Below, one piece after another: positions 20,694-32,235 of a DNA stretch of 64,000 bases. Every line of letters begins with the position of its first letter. Position 1 is the stretch's first letter. The stretch comes from Massariosphaeria phaeospora (taxonomy: Eukaryota > Ascomycota > Dothideomycetes > Pleosporales). The DNA lies in contig JAADJZ010000005.1 of the NCBI GenBank assembly GCA_011032825.1, forward strand, positions 1,741,001-1,805,000, in the 5' to 3' direction. A model generated the notes under the pieces. The model did not search any database. It saw only the letters and a list, made by a program, of their open reading frames with translations, and was not told the DNA's origin. A program made the position numbers and the translations under genes.

Positions 20694-21468
20694 GATGGCT
20701 ACTAGTCTGGAAAGCGGGTGTCAAAGGTTGAAGAAGAAGGAGAAGCGGACCAGTGTTCGTGAGGCGGGATTGGTGGTGATATGGCGGTTTGAGGTCGAGA
20801 GGCCACGCTTCGAGAAATGTAAGCTGGGCTGGACCTGAGGTCAGGGTTAGCGCGCCGGCTTAGTCCGTTCGCTAAATTTCATGCCGGGGTCCGGAGTTTC
20901 ACGTGATCGGCTCTGTGTGGGAGTTCAACATATCTAAATCCCATCTCACACCAGACTACAATACCACGACAGTAAAGAGCTTCTCAGAGTCCTCAAGCAC
21001 CCGCAAAAAGGACCCGTGCTCCCAAAACGACTTTTTCTCATTAACACCCCCACAATTGATACAGATTACATAGGTAAAGCCATACCCATCCCGCCGTGAC
21101 CCATAAACCACCAACCAGATGTCCCAACCTAACCATGGAAGTAACCCACGAAAAGACCCCGAAGAACTCAAACTCCCCAGCAACCAGCATAACAAACTAG
21201 GGCCAACCCTGACCCGAGACGAACCCCTGACCGCCCAGCGCGAAAAATATACTTAACTTCAGTCTGTGCCAAAACCAGACGCGCCCGTTTCAAAGCCCGG
21301 AGTCAGATGCAGCAAACGCGCCTTAAGAATGACTGTACCCGGGGTAATATTTTCACCATCCGTCCATGCCCTGCTCCGCCCATATTGGAAGACCGACACT
21401 CAATGCCCGATACACCTGAAATGCAGAAACTCCGGATGTGCGTCGAACTCCCAGATCGTTACAGACGT
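20694..21468. other. Intergenic, no gene seen
   Basis: Upstream region of the Sec61-beta gene and 3' flank of the following minus-strand gene. Short frames only; none has recognisable domains. Confidence 0.4.
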
Positions 21469-22922
21469 CTATCCCCAGACGGAGGCCTGCACACCCTGAG
21501 TAGGGGCGTTGCCCCAGGGACCTTTGTTCCAGATACCGCTAACGCCTTTGTCCGTGACAGTAGAAGATGGGTTCAAGGAAGCGGACGTGGTAGCGTTACT
21601 TTGCTCGCTGGCATTATAGGGGTTGTAGCTCAGCGGCGACGGGAGGGGAGTGGTAGCGCGCTTGATCAAAGGAGCACCGGCAGGCTGGCCCTGATTCGCA
21701 ATCGGTCGAGTGCCGATGGGAGCAACACCAGATCCATTGGCCTTGGGACCTTGGCGAGGAGGCGATCCGCCAGGAGAAGAGTTCGACGTGCGGCTAGCCT
21801 GTTGTGCATTTTCGAATAGGCTAAACCCCGAGGCCGGGTTGGAAGGGGACGAATTGCTGTTGGCACGGGCCTCCTGCGCTCCGCCAGTGGCGTCCTTATC
21901 CCCTCTTGTGGGCATCTGAACTACACCTTCGCCCGGGCCGTTCGGGCCCTGCATACCAAACGGATCGAAGGCCAGCGGAGATGGACCCCGACCACCAGCA
22001 CCAGCGGGGTTGACCCGTACATCCTGGCTTGATGTAGGGTTGTTGTTACCGGTGTACAACGTCGACTGGTCGCCATACAAGGCACGGTGCTGGCGAGCAA
22101 TGAGCTCTCGACGATCCTCTTCACTCATGGCGTTCGGACTCAGGGAGCGGTCGGATTTGGACCCAGAAACATCTGCATTACCCTAGTTAACCAACCGTCC
22201 TCCCTATTGCCCAGATTCCGAGTCCTTACTTCTGTGGTATTGCTGCTCCTGATGATAGTTGCGAAGCTCCCGCTCACGCTGCGCTGCCATCCGACGCTTT
22301 GCCTGGGCCATCTGATCCGCATCGTTGGGGCGCGGCGCATAGCGCTGGTTCTGGTAATAGCCCTGGACATTGGACGCCGAGTGGGATCGCATACCGTCGT
22401 ACTCGCTTACGGAGTGATGGCGCTGCGGGCCGCCGCCCATACGCGGATCTATTTATGTTAGTCCCCTGCACGCAAACACATGTAGCAGTATTTTCTTACC
22501 AAAGTCGGGGTACGGACGCGGAGCTATCACAGGCATAGAATCACGCCGACCGGCCGCTGGCGGGAACCCGAATCCCTTCGCAGCCCCACTTTTGGCCAGG
22601 TTCTCGACGGCCCTTTCCACCTCTAATCACTGTTAGTTGACATTGTATTGTGCGAATGGGGTGCAAATGTCGTCTATCCCGGCTAGCGGTAGCCAACGAC
22701 GCTGCAATCGCTCTGAGAAAACGTACCCTCAAATTGAGAAGCGAAGGCAAAGACCTCTTCCCTGTTTACCGTCGAGCTCGCGCCTGCGGACGTGTTATTC
22801 TTCATCCCGCCATCCGTTCCAGCAGCACTGTATGCCGTACCTGAGCGCGACGGCGGCTGCGGCTGCTCCCACGACGGCTGGCGGCCGGGGGCTTGCCACG
22901 AGGGGTCGTTGTAATAGGACAT
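21469..22922 (-). CDS. Conserved-looking disordered protein of unknown function
   Basis: Four exons (22922-22727, 22622-22500, 22448-22230, 22172-21469) with introns of 104, 51 and 57 nt (donors GTACGT, GTAAGA, GTAAGG; YAG acceptors) give 413 aa in a continuous frame. The N-terminus MSYYNDPSWQAPGRQPSWEQ is Q/P/S-rich. A short helical-looking segment follows (EEVFAFASQFEEVERAVENL), then a helical basic stretch (DQMAQAKRRMAAQRERELRN) and MSEEDRRELIARQHRALYG. The last 200 residues are Gly/Ser/Asn/Pro-rich and end with repeated tryptophan motifs (GIWNKGPWG, ASVWG). Splice quality and composition argue strongly for a real gene. I do not recognise the family and assign no function. Confidence 0.78.
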
Positions 22923-25806
22923 GGCGGAGGTGAGGAGAGGACTAGTTGCGGCCGAGGTAGCGGAGTGGAGGAGATATTAAGGCTCGCAACAAATAGGTGG
23001 TTGTCGGGTTGGAGGGATACAAGTCGGAGGCAAGGCTAGTGCAACTAGACGGTTTGGTCAGAACAGATACGAGTCAATTGAGTGCGAGTGTGAAGAGCAG
23101 TCGGGCGGGTGGGAAGTGTACACGGGACGAGAGGGGGGAGATGAGGTTGGCTCGGGGTGGCAGAAAAGATTTTTGGCGCGCCGCTTCAGCGCGGAGATGA
23201 GCTGTACCAGACGATAGGATACGTGCCGCTTACCGAGATGTGGCGCTCCCAGACAGGACCCAAGCACAAGGAATGACAGCTACCCACACTGCGGATCGCG
23301 CAGAGTGAATGAACTGGGTGCAGCAAAGCGCTGATGAAGGAGAGCAGAGGAAAGGGCAGGCAACTGGGATTATTAGGTGAGGGTTCGAGTGAGCTTTCAA
23401 AAGGGGAGATTCAAATAGCGCGCTAGTGAGCCGAGCGTTCTTCATTTCCGCCATGACGGCCGGACCCTCTGGCTGCTGCACGCAATTATGAGGGCGCCCT
23501 GCTAGCCGTCTCTATTTACCAACGGCCGTCGACCCGCGCGTGCAGTCAGTTCAGCCTCCTCGCTGCGGCGGCTGCAGAGTTCGCAGAGGCAGGCCGCCAG
23601 CAGACGGGCGTCGGGGATGGCCTGGGGACGGGGATGGCCTGGGGATGGGGATGGCGGACCCTGACAGCGCCGGCGTAGCGGACGGCAACTGATGAGCGAC
23701 ACAGCACAGCGCGGATGACGTTGAGGGTTGCGGCCAACCGCGCGCGCCCCGTTGTCTGTCCTCCCAGGCTGCGGCTGCGGGATATGCGTTCGCGCTCACG
23801 TCTGGGCTAGCCATCGCGATGGACCGTGGACCGTGGACCGTGGAGCGCGACTCGACCCTCCATCTTCCACCAAGAGCCCCAGCGCATCCCCGCCGCTCTC
23901 CCTTTTCCGCGCCGCACGTGGGCATGCGCCCGCTGCGGTGAATATGTGCAGACAGCGCTGCCCGGCAACAGACAATGCACAGCGTTGATGTCTTCGGTGC
24001 GACGGGAGCGTCTGGAAACGTGGAGAACGAGCTTTTGCGCCTCCATGCACGCCACTGCAGAAAAGGCAGAGAAGAGGATGCATGGCCTGGCGCTTGGCAC
24101 TTCTGCACACCCCGCCGGCCCTACCTACCTATGCCCATCCCCACCACCACCACCACCAGCCAATACCCACCCGCAGCAACTCGCTGTCGCTGTCCGCGTT
24201 GGGCAGGCATATGCAGTCTTCGGTGTGCACTGTGTGATCAACCAGCACGGTGCCCACCACCACCGTTTTGCTGGACGTCTTCGCCGCCCGGAACTTCCAA
24301 TGAGCGACGGCTAGCGACAGAATCACTGCCAGTGGGGGGCGACTGCTAGCCATGCTCGTGGCGTGCGACCAGAACCACGGCACGCAGCAATGGCACTACA
24401 AAGCCCGGTGGTCGTGGTGGGGGGTGGTGAAGTCGGCCGTCGTCTGGTCCAACCCCAGTGTCCAGCAACTGGAGGAGCGCGATGGTAGACTGCGCGGCGC
24501 TCCTGCCAGAAGGGGCCTGATGGGGGAGTTCGGTGCGGTTGCAGCGCTTCGACCGTCGAAGGACGGGGACGGGCCCGCCGCTGCGAAGGCTGCATGCTGA
24601 CCGACGGCTTCCAGGCTTCATCAATCGTCAGGCGCACGCCGCCCGGCATGCAGCGCGATGCAAACGCAAAGGCAAACGCATGCCACGCCCAGCATCTTCG
24701 AGTGCTCGTCGCTCGGCAGTGTGCGCAGACCAGGTGCCTGCTGCCCGGTGTCAGTGTGCACGTGTGCAGTCGTTGACGGTTGGCGGCGCCTGTCGGAGCT
24801 CGGAACTTCGTGCCGCGGCCGGCCGGTCGACGGTTCCTTCTGGACTTCAGCCTCACGTCCCCGACCTGTCGCGGGCGCTGCAGGTGGCTTTCTGACCGAC
24901 CTCATGAAGTTTGGAAAGAAGCACGCCGCACCATGGGAACTAACAAGATCTTGGGGAAAGTCAGACTCGCTCTTTCACGCTGCGAGAAGGGTCGGAATAC
25001 CATCCCGTTGCGCTTGCTCCACGTCTACTGGAATCCGTCAGCTCCTTCCCCATGATCAACCTACGGTCCAAGGTCCGTCATGCCATTGGAGATCGGATTT
25101 TTCTATACTGTTATCAATGCTAAGCCCGGACTTTTCGTACCTGCATCACAATTTGTCACATATCAGACCCAGCATATTCTTACAGCTGCTCCTGCTCATG
25201 TCATCTTCTACTCATCACGCGCGCGTTTGTCTCAGAGGTATATATGGCCAGCAAGGTCTCCACGCTACCGTTCCAGCCCAGTCCCCCCAATGAGCGTACG
25301 CAACCGCGTTATACCAACGACCATGCCGCATGTTGGCCCGGGACAGCCGTGTCCTCGATCACATCAGCAGACTCTAAAGCAGCTCTGTCACAGTTAACAG
25401 GACATTCTCGCCATCTATAGAAGTTGCACCTTTACCTTTGCAAAATCATATTGAATGGATTAGGTACTCTGAGAAAGCGTGGGTAAGATTCCGCCCGGTG
25501 GTGTACTGTTCTCGTTGGAGGGTACTCCAGGGTTTGCTTTTCTCAGGTACGTCGGGTACTGCCTTGAGCCGTGCTTTCCTTGTCAGTTGACGGCCTCAAA
25601 CAACTCAACAGATTCGCGTTCACCTTCACCTTTATTACATATTCATACCCTTCCGCGCTTCCATTCACTACCGCACTTCACACACTGCAGCACTTCATAT
25701 ACTGCAGCATTTCATACACTGCAACAGATCAATACACTACAGCACAGCGGAACCTCTGAAATAAGATCCGGCCCTCGAAACTGACAGCGAGTTCTGGGAA
25801 ACCGTC
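22923..25806. other. Gene-poor GC-rich region of 2.9 kb
   Basis: Many overlapping frames exist on both strands (up to 211 codons) but all have Arg/Ala/Pro/Cys-rich chance composition and none shows a domain or a consistent exon chain. Local simple repeats: GGATGGCCTGGGGA-type units at about 23,615-23,655 and a sevenfold-phase GGACCGT triplet at about 23,820-23,843. (CCA/CCACCA)n occurs near 24,140-24,160. Possibly a non-coding transcript or long promoter region; nothing is demonstrable. Confidence 0.4.
25675..25745. repeat. Imperfect short tandem repeat upstream of F-box gene
   Basis: Four diverged copies of an ACTGCAGCATTTCATAC-like unit in tandem, 60-130 bp upstream of the F-box start codon. 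Probably in the 5' leader or promoter. Confidence 0.55.
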
Positions 25807-26508
25807 ATGGCTTCGTCGACAGTCACTTTCTCAAGCCTTCCTCTCGAGCTTATCCTCGAAATCAGCGACTACCTTCCCCGGGACGGCATGCTGTCTCTGA
25901 AGCTTACTAGCCGATTTCTACATGATGCGATTCCAAAGGGCCGACTTGAGAGGACTGCACCCTCCCCATGCGCACGCTTCGCCATCCGGGCGTATCTCAC
26001 CTTCACAAAGCCAAAGCCGACTCATACCAGGTGTATACTTTGCAAAGCCTCATATCCACACAACCAATTCAGTTCGTACGCCAGCCCCGTTCACAACTCT
26101 CACCCACTCGATCACGATTATCCGAAGGTCATCGAAATTCCCGGCCGTTTCTGTAATCTGCACTTGGGCCGCCTGTGCCGGAAAATCGATACGAGTGAGA
26201 CAAAGGACAGAAAGAACGAGTGGGTCAGCACTGTGCAAGAGATATGTCTACACTGCGGGTCCCTCCAACACTGGAAGAAATGCGAGTGCAAGTGCGATAC
26301 TTGTTGGTTCCGGATGGTCAGGACTTTCACGCGCTACCTCAACAACGGTCTAGAATATAAGAAATTTCAATTCTGGCGGCGTAACGAAGTCGAAGGTTAC
26401 AGGAAATTGTGCATGGGGGTGCCTGGAAATCTTCTCACGAATGAGGTACACTATGAGGACGAGCCGGACGGGGATTCTTCAGCGACAACGGCCATTTTCT
26501 ACGAATAG
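25807..26508 (+). CDS. F-box domain protein
   Basis: Single-exon 233-aa protein. An F-box occupies residues 8-42 (FSSLPLELILEISDYLPRDG, then LSLKLTSRFLHD), the Skp1-binding motif of SCF ubiquitin ligases. The rest is Cys-rich: CILCKASYPHNQF, RFCNLHLGRLC, ICLHCGSLQHWKKCECKCDTC. It resembles the many lineage-specific fungal F-box proteins that end with a zinc-ribbon-like Cys cluster instead of LRR or WD repeats. The substrate is unknown. Size is normal for that group. The upstream leader contains a short tandem repeat. Confidence 0.82.
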   Translation: MASSTVTFSSLPLELILEISDYLPRDGMLSLKLTSRFLHDAIPKGRLERTAPSPCARFAIRAYLTFTKPKPTHTRCILCKASYPHNQFSSYASPVHNSHPLDHDYPKVIEIPGRFCNLHLGRLCRKIDTSETKDRKNEWVSTVQEICLHCGSLQHWKKCECKCDTCWFRMVRTFTRYLNNGLEYKKFQFWRRNEVEGYRKLCMGVPGNLLTNEVHYEDEPDGDSSATTAIFYE

Positions 26509-27330
26509 GAACCTGCAGGTTTATTCAGTGCACTTCGTAATGCACCAGAGACGAGTATACCCAGTAAAAACATAGGTGAACTCTTTACAATTGTGATCAC
26601 TATTTATCTCGTGTGAAGAGTTTTGTTTGTGAGCAACAAATTATACCACGGTCGTGCGCGTCGCCGATCACCGATACTCTACCACTTCTATCCAAGCTAA
26701 TTCTTCCATAGATTCTGCTAGTGGGCTCGTTACAACAGGGATTCCGTAAGGGGAAAGGCGAGTCTCGTTCTTTCCGCTGAACTCAACTTGTGCTGTTAAG
26801 AGCACCCGATCGGCAATGGACTGTCACGCCTGTGTCGGCACGATTTACAATCAGTCCAGATGTGGTTACGGAGAGACGAAGTCGACTTCGACGAGTTTAC
26901 AAACACCGAATTGAGCTATTGCCACTAGGGAGGCCCCTTCGAAACCGACCTTGTGAACAGTCGCAAGCTTAAACAATCAAACGACGCTGCACACATGGAA
27001 TATAGCATAACCCAGTCCAGCAAGCTCGCTATGGAATATTGTACAGCGCATTCGCAGATGGGATCCGATGTGTTGTGTTTGCTGACCCGGATGCAGGCAT
27101 CCGCGGGTATTATCACAGGTACACAGTGCGACGCAAACGTAGCACGCAATGGGGTCATCTCGATACGAGGTGCATCTACCAGCAGATTCTCATTATCGTT
27201 ATTCAATACTCGCTATGTACTAGCACACCGATATCCCGAATCGTTGTATCGTAACACCGCGCTCTCCACACTCGCCTTCCCCGAGTGTGATCGTGGTCGA
27301 GGAGGATCAAAGCCATCGTCTATGCGAAGT
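26509..27330. other. Convergent spacer, no supported gene
   Basis: Between the F-box gene and the 3' end of xylose reductase. A plus-strand 157-codon frame (26953-27426) crosses into the reductase 3' exon and intron in antisense and has no domain; I treat it as chance. Confidence 0.4.
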
Positions 27331-28675
27331 CTATGCGAAGACGTAAATGGGGATACCGTACTGTACGACATGTTAGCATGTGAAAGGTACAAGCAGTCAG
27401 ACAAGTTTGGATACGTACGTTGGTAGGCACGTTGAACTTGAGGTTCTTGTCCAAGCCAGAGATCTCCTCAATCTCCTCGGATTTGAGGTCGAAGCTGGTG
27501 ACGTCCAAGTTCTGCTGGAGACGGTGCTGCGAGTTGCTCTTGGGGATAACGGAGATACCGCGCTGCGTAGCCCATCGCAACAGTACCTGCGCCGGGGTCT
27601 TGCCATGTGCCTCTGCGGCCTTCTTGATGACGGGATGTTCCAAGAGGAGAGGGGTGTCGGCGGCAAGCTTCATATCGCACTCGATGAAAGACGACGGGCC
27701 GAACGACGAGTAGCCGGTCACGGCAATGTTGTGCTGCTCGGTAAGCTTGAGGAGGTTGGGCTGGACGAAGTACGGGTGGTGCTCAATCTGCAGCACAGCG
27801 GGCTTTGTCGTCGCATACGTGAACAGGTCAAGCAGCAGCGCACCCGGGTAGTTCGACACGCCAATGCTCTTCGCCAGCCCGTTCTTCTTCACGTCCTCCA
27901 TGGCCTTCCACGTGCTCTCCAGCGACGCCTTGCCGTGCTCGACCTTGTCCTTGCCATCTACGTACCAGCCCGGCGGGTACCGCTCCTCAGGCGCTACGTA
28001 TTTCAGCGAGATGGGGAAGTGGATCAGGTACAGGTCGAAGTAGTCGACGCCCCAGTCGGCCAGCTGCTTCTTGACGATGGGCTCGACTTGCTCGCGGTCG
28101 TGGAACGAGTTCCACAGCTTACTGACGATGAAGAGGTCTTCGCGCTTTACGAGGCCCTCTTTGATGGCGCGCGCGACGCCCTGTCCGGCTTCGACTTCGT
28201 TGCCGTAATCTGGTGTGAGGTCAGCGGGAGCGTTCCGAATGAGATCTGCCTGGTTCCGAGACGCTAGCAGGGACTATCAAGACCACCGGGTATTCGGGAC
28301 CGGGATCCGACAGTGAACGACCTCGCGATACGATGACGCGCTCAGATAACCAACAGCCATGCACGATTGTGTTGGATGACGGAAGAATCTTTTGCTAACC
28401 ATCGTTTCGTTGCCGCCATTTTGCCCCTCGTACCTAGCTTCCTGTCTCGGCGCGCGGTCACTCACGTCATTCTGACCCCTCATGTGCCCAGCGTCGTTGG
28501 TGTGGTAGCGAAGAGATGGTAGAAACATACCGCAAGCGCCATCAAACAGCCTGTATCCGGTCTTGATAGCATTGTAGACGGTGTCTGCGCAGCCGTTGTC
28601 TACCTTCCACAGACCGAAACCGACCTGGGGCATCTTGTTGCCATCGTTGAGCGTGACATAGGGTGTGTTGACCAT
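27331..28675 (-). CDS. XYL1: NAD(P)H-dependent D-xylose reductase (aldo-keto reductase family 2)
   Basis: Three exons (28675-28531, 28209-27419, 27360-27331) give 321 aa, the usual length. The first intron is unusually long for this window (321 nt, GTATGT...CAG). The second is 58 nt (GTACGT...CAG) and the last exon encodes only YGIPIYVFA. The AKR catalytic tetrad can be placed at D45, Y50, K79 and H112 (contexts LFDGACDYGNE, IVSKLW, LYLIHFP). The coenzyme motif [13 protein letters not shown] and the family C-terminus are intact. The enzyme reduces xylose to xylitol in pentose catabolism and also acts on other aldoses. The start at 28675 ([12 protein letters not shown]) is preferred over an upstream in-frame ATG. 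Confidence 0.92.
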
Positions 28676-29924
28676 GATTGCTGATGTGTTGTAATGGATT
28701 GAAGGGTGTGGTGGTGTGAGGTAACAGAACAAAAGCTGGTATGAGGAGAAGAAAAGGAGGAAGAGAGAGAGAAAGCAGTGACGACAGGCCGAGCCTTATA
28801 TTAACAACAGTCCAGTCCCGTTCGCCGCGCCAACTCTACTACTCTAGCTCCCTTTCAGATCTACTCTACGCCCCGATCAAGAAGCAGGCACCCGAGCCCT
28901 ATACGTAGTCACGCTGCCGCGCAGATAAACGACGTCGCATTTCACCCGGAGCGGCGGATCTGCTCCTGGTACACCTAGTTAGCCGCAGGGCCGCTCATAG
29001 CCTTGACCAAAGCCGCCAGCCAGCCATTCGCCATTTTCCCGTCTCGTTTGGATGCTGTGTTCTGGTGACGACTTCTGCTAAGGTAGCTCTATGCTCGAGC
29101 AATCCATCTGGCTATGCAGACGCAGACGCAAGACGCAGTATGAGGGGCAACAGAGGAGCTGCATTTCGCAGGACAATGTGAAGCCCAAAGATGGGATACC
29201 TACCCCTCGGGCTTGCCGCTATCATTAGCCTCCGTCATTCCGTGTCTAGCTGGCTTCGCAGCTTGCGGCTCTTCTCCAGTGGCAATTGTCCGCCCGCGAC
29301 AGAATTTTTCATCTTCGATCCCGGATTCTGGCGTGCGGCTTCTGGCGTGGCGCGAGTCGAGAGCTGTCATGGTGGGGTTCCCTGCACGTTGCCCCTCCGT
29401 TACGCGCTCAGGCGGCGGGTAAAAGGCGCGCCTCTAAGAGCACCGGATAATTAGCTCGGCGGAGCTTTGCCATATTGGGGGCGTCGCCACTTGCGGCTTG
29501 TGATTCGTTTGCATGTGAGGAGCGATGACGCTGGTGGTGTTGGGTAGGGAAGAAGTTGGGCGTGGTGCTGCACGTGGGGATCACAGTGGGACCGGAGCAC
29601 TATGTGAGGCGATAGGAGAGGAGTCGTGCTCGATGCTTAGTTGTTTATCACATATAGGTACATATTGCGTGCGAGTTCGGTTGGGGAGCACAGTCGTCGT
29701 GTCAGGAGGAGAGGTGTGTGGAACACTGGTGGACGGTGGATTGGTGTAGTGGAGAAAAAGAGAAGAGAGATCATGGCAAGATGACATTTCTCGTCCTCCA
29801 TGTCAACGTGTATCGACCTCCCCATCTCGCAATTGGATAGGCCGGATCATAGCTAACATATGCTAGGTAACTCAAGCACAGCTTACTACACCACCCTATC
29901 CTTAATCCAACGTCAACCTCAACC
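28676..29924. other. Intergenic, no supported gene
   Basis: Upstream region of xylose reductase, with a TATATTAA-like AT element about 120 bp before its ATG, followed by about 1 kb without a convincing ORF up to the 3' end of the MDR reductase gene. Confidence 0.4.
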
Positions 29925-30989
29925 TCACGGCTTGAGCTCTGTAATCAGCTTCCCCTGGTTCCCGCCCTCGAACAGCATCGTCCACGTCTTCGGCACGTCC
30001 TCAAACTCCGTCGGCACCACCGTCTCGCTCTCCGGCCCAATTTTGATCTTGCCGGCCTTCACTCCCTCCACCAACGTCTGCAGCATCGGCCCCACTTTCC
30101 CAGCCGCAATCGCATCCACGACGATAAACCCCTTGATCTCGATCCTGTTGGTGATGATCTCAAACCAGTTCTTGATGCCGCCGCCGGGCTGGTTGTTGTA
30201 CACGGACACGGCGCCGCACGCGCTGATGCGGCCGAAGCGCTTGATGCGCTGCAGCATCAGGTCCAGGATCTCGCCGCCGACATTATCAAAGTACACGTCG
30301 ACGAAGCCCTCGGTCGCCTTCCACAGCTGCGCTTTGAAATCCGCGGCCTTGTAGTTGACGCACACGTCGGCGCCCAGGCTCTCTACCCACCGGCACTTCG
30401 CGTCGCTGCCCGCTATGCCAACCACGCGCTTGCACCCGACGATGTGCTTCGCAATCTGCACCACCATGGAGCCCGTTGCGCCCGCCGCGCCGGAGACAAC
30501 GACGTTGTCCGCCGCCGTCGTGCGCACTACGTCGACGAGCCCGTAGTACGCCGTGAGGCCCGGCCCACCCAGCGCGCCGATGAAGTGCGTGGCGCGGATG
30601 CCCGCCGCATCGTCGACCTGCAGCGCGCGGCACTCGCTCGCGTCCAGCACGGCGTACTCGGTCCAGCCCGTCGTGGCCGTGACCAATTGTCCGGGCTTAA
30701 GGCTGTCCGCGTTGGACTGCACGACTTCAGCCACGGCGTACGACCGCATCACGTCGCCGGCTACGACGGGCGCCGTGTATAAGCGCTCCGGGTCGACGTC
30801 CTTGCCCATCCAGCCGCGTTGCGCGGGGTCATTCGAGAAGTACAGGACCTTGACGAGGACTTGGTTGGGGTTGGGGGTGGGGAGGGGCCGTGTTTCGAGG
30901 GCGAAGGTTGCGGTGGGGCCGCTGAGGGTGATGGAGCCGGTGGGGGGGTGGGCGAGGATCCATTGGCGGGTTTGGGTGGGGAGGGACAT
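29925..30989 (-). CDS. Zinc-free MDR reductase (leukotriene B4 dehydrogenase / CurA-like)
   Basis: 354-aa NADP-dependent medium-chain reductase without catalytic zinc ligands. The start at 30989 (MSLPTQTRQWILAHPP) is chosen because the upstream in-frame extension to 31169 has leader-like composition. Family blocks: VLVKVLYFSNDPAQRGWM, GGPGLTAYYGL (141-151), the Rossmann turn GAAGATGSMVVQIAKH (AAGATG 168-173), then YFDNVGGEILD and FGRISACGAVSVYN. Members reduce alpha,beta-unsaturated ketones or aldehydes (prostaglandin reductase, CurA, plant double-bond reductases). The fungal substrate is unknown; a detoxification role is an inference. No intron. Confidence 0.9.
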   Translation of the reverse strand: MSLPTQTRQWILAHPPTGSITLSGPTATFALETRPLPTPNPNQVLVKVLYFSNDPAQRGWMGKDVDPERLYTAPVVAGDVMRSYAVAEVVQSNADSLKPGQLVTATTGWTEYAVLDASECRALQVDDAAGIRATHFIGALGGPGLTAYYGLVDVVRTTAADNVVVSGAAGATGSMVVQIAKHIVGCKRVVGIAGSDAKCRWVESLGADVCVNYKAADFKAQLWKATEGFVDVYFDNVGGEILDLMLQRIKRFGRISACGAVSVYNNQPGGGIKNWFEIITNRIEIKGFIVVDAIAAGKVGPMLQTLVEGVKAGKIKIGPESETVVPTEFEDVPKTWTMLFEGGNQGKLITELKP

Positions 30990-32235
30990 GGTGGGGGATG
31001 GATTGGGGAGTCGATGTGGGAGGGGAGTGTTTGTTTGGAATACTATGAAGGGGTGAGTGAGTGGGTGGTTGAGTGGAAAGGTTTGGTTATACGGTGATGT
31101 GATGTGGTGGAGTAGAAGAAGATACCTTTTAAGTAGCACTTGTCTTCCCACACACGCAAGTGATTTCAAAGCACCCAGCTACTGTAGCAACCTAAAGCCG
31201 ACCAGCTAGCTAAGTGTCTATTCCGCTGAGCGCGTGCGATTTGATGCTGCCAAACTCTTACTGATTGATTCGCTGACGTCGTCGGCGAGCCGGTTCGGCA
31301 GTAACAGTGTAAGCCCAGCTATCTGAACTGGAATCGCTTCTTGCAATCTTTTCCCTCTGGTATTCTGTCTTCAATAACGATCTGTGTGAGTCATGGTTTT
31401 TGTTTACTTGTGCGGGGAATTGTCAGAGAGAAAAAGGACGACGTCAGAAAACTGGACTGGAGCCGAGGTACAAGTAAACTTATCCATGCATATATGTAGA
31501 TCATGCTCCACTTCCTCCACTTTATATCTTTCCGAATCGGATAGAGAAAAAAGATGAAAAGATACAAGGAGACAAGGAAAGCAAGTTACGCTAAGCTAAA
31601 CTGTAGTCTTGCCAGTTTTTTATACATTCGGTCTACTTATGACTTGTGTGGACTTGGATCGTACAATATACATACAGCTTTACGGACAGTATGCTAATTG
31701 ATTGGTTCGACGCATACATGTGCTAGGTAGGTAGGTAAATGGCGAAGAAGTGTTCGATGCAGGCTGGGAAGGGTCTTGGAAGTAGCGAGAGTTGAATTGG
31801 CAAGTTTCTCTCTGGTTCGGCGAGTTGGTTGGGAAGGGAATGCGCCCTAGTCTAGCTGTGGCTGTGGCTGGAGACGGACTTGCATGGACATTCGGCATTG
31901 ATATTGACTTGGAAATGGGGTAGAAGATGTACGAGGCCCGGGGGTGCGGCTTGCAGAAACTGAACTGAACTGTACCCGATGCAGCTGGCGTTGTGCGCAT
32001 TGCTGACTTTGGTACTCGGGATGATAGATTTAGGGGAGACTACTTGTACACACGACGCGAGTGTTTGGAAGACGGGCTGGGCTGGGCTGACGAGTTGCAC
32101 TTGTTTCTCTATCTGTTCGTGGGATATACCATACATACACGGAAATTTCCTTCCTCCCTTCACTGCTTCCCCCGCGCCTCACCCCCTTTTTGGTTGCTGC
32201 TATGTCCACTTATTTCCCTGCACGTGCCTCGGAAA
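30990..32235. other. Intergenic, no supported gene
   Basis: Upstream of the MDR reductase and 3' flank of the Zn2Cys6 gene. Scattered short frames on both strands with no domain. No RNA gene recognised. Confidence 0.4.

Noticed and set aside
23551..24108. 185-codon minus-strand frame in the gene-poor gap
   Set aside because: Low-complexity Ser/Pro/Arg/Cys composition, overlapped by equally long frames on the other strand, no domain.
24658..25293. 211-codon plus-strand frame
   Set aside because: No recognisable motif, no supporting splice structure, chance-like composition.
27380..28267. 295-codon plus-strand frame opposite xylose reductase
   Set aside because: Antisense shadow of the reductase exon 2. 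The minus strand carries the complete AKR motifs.
30990..31169. 60-residue N-terminal extension of the MDR reductase
   Set aside because: Leader-like, Pro/His/Thr-rich, not part of the MDR fold; the internal Met fits the family start.
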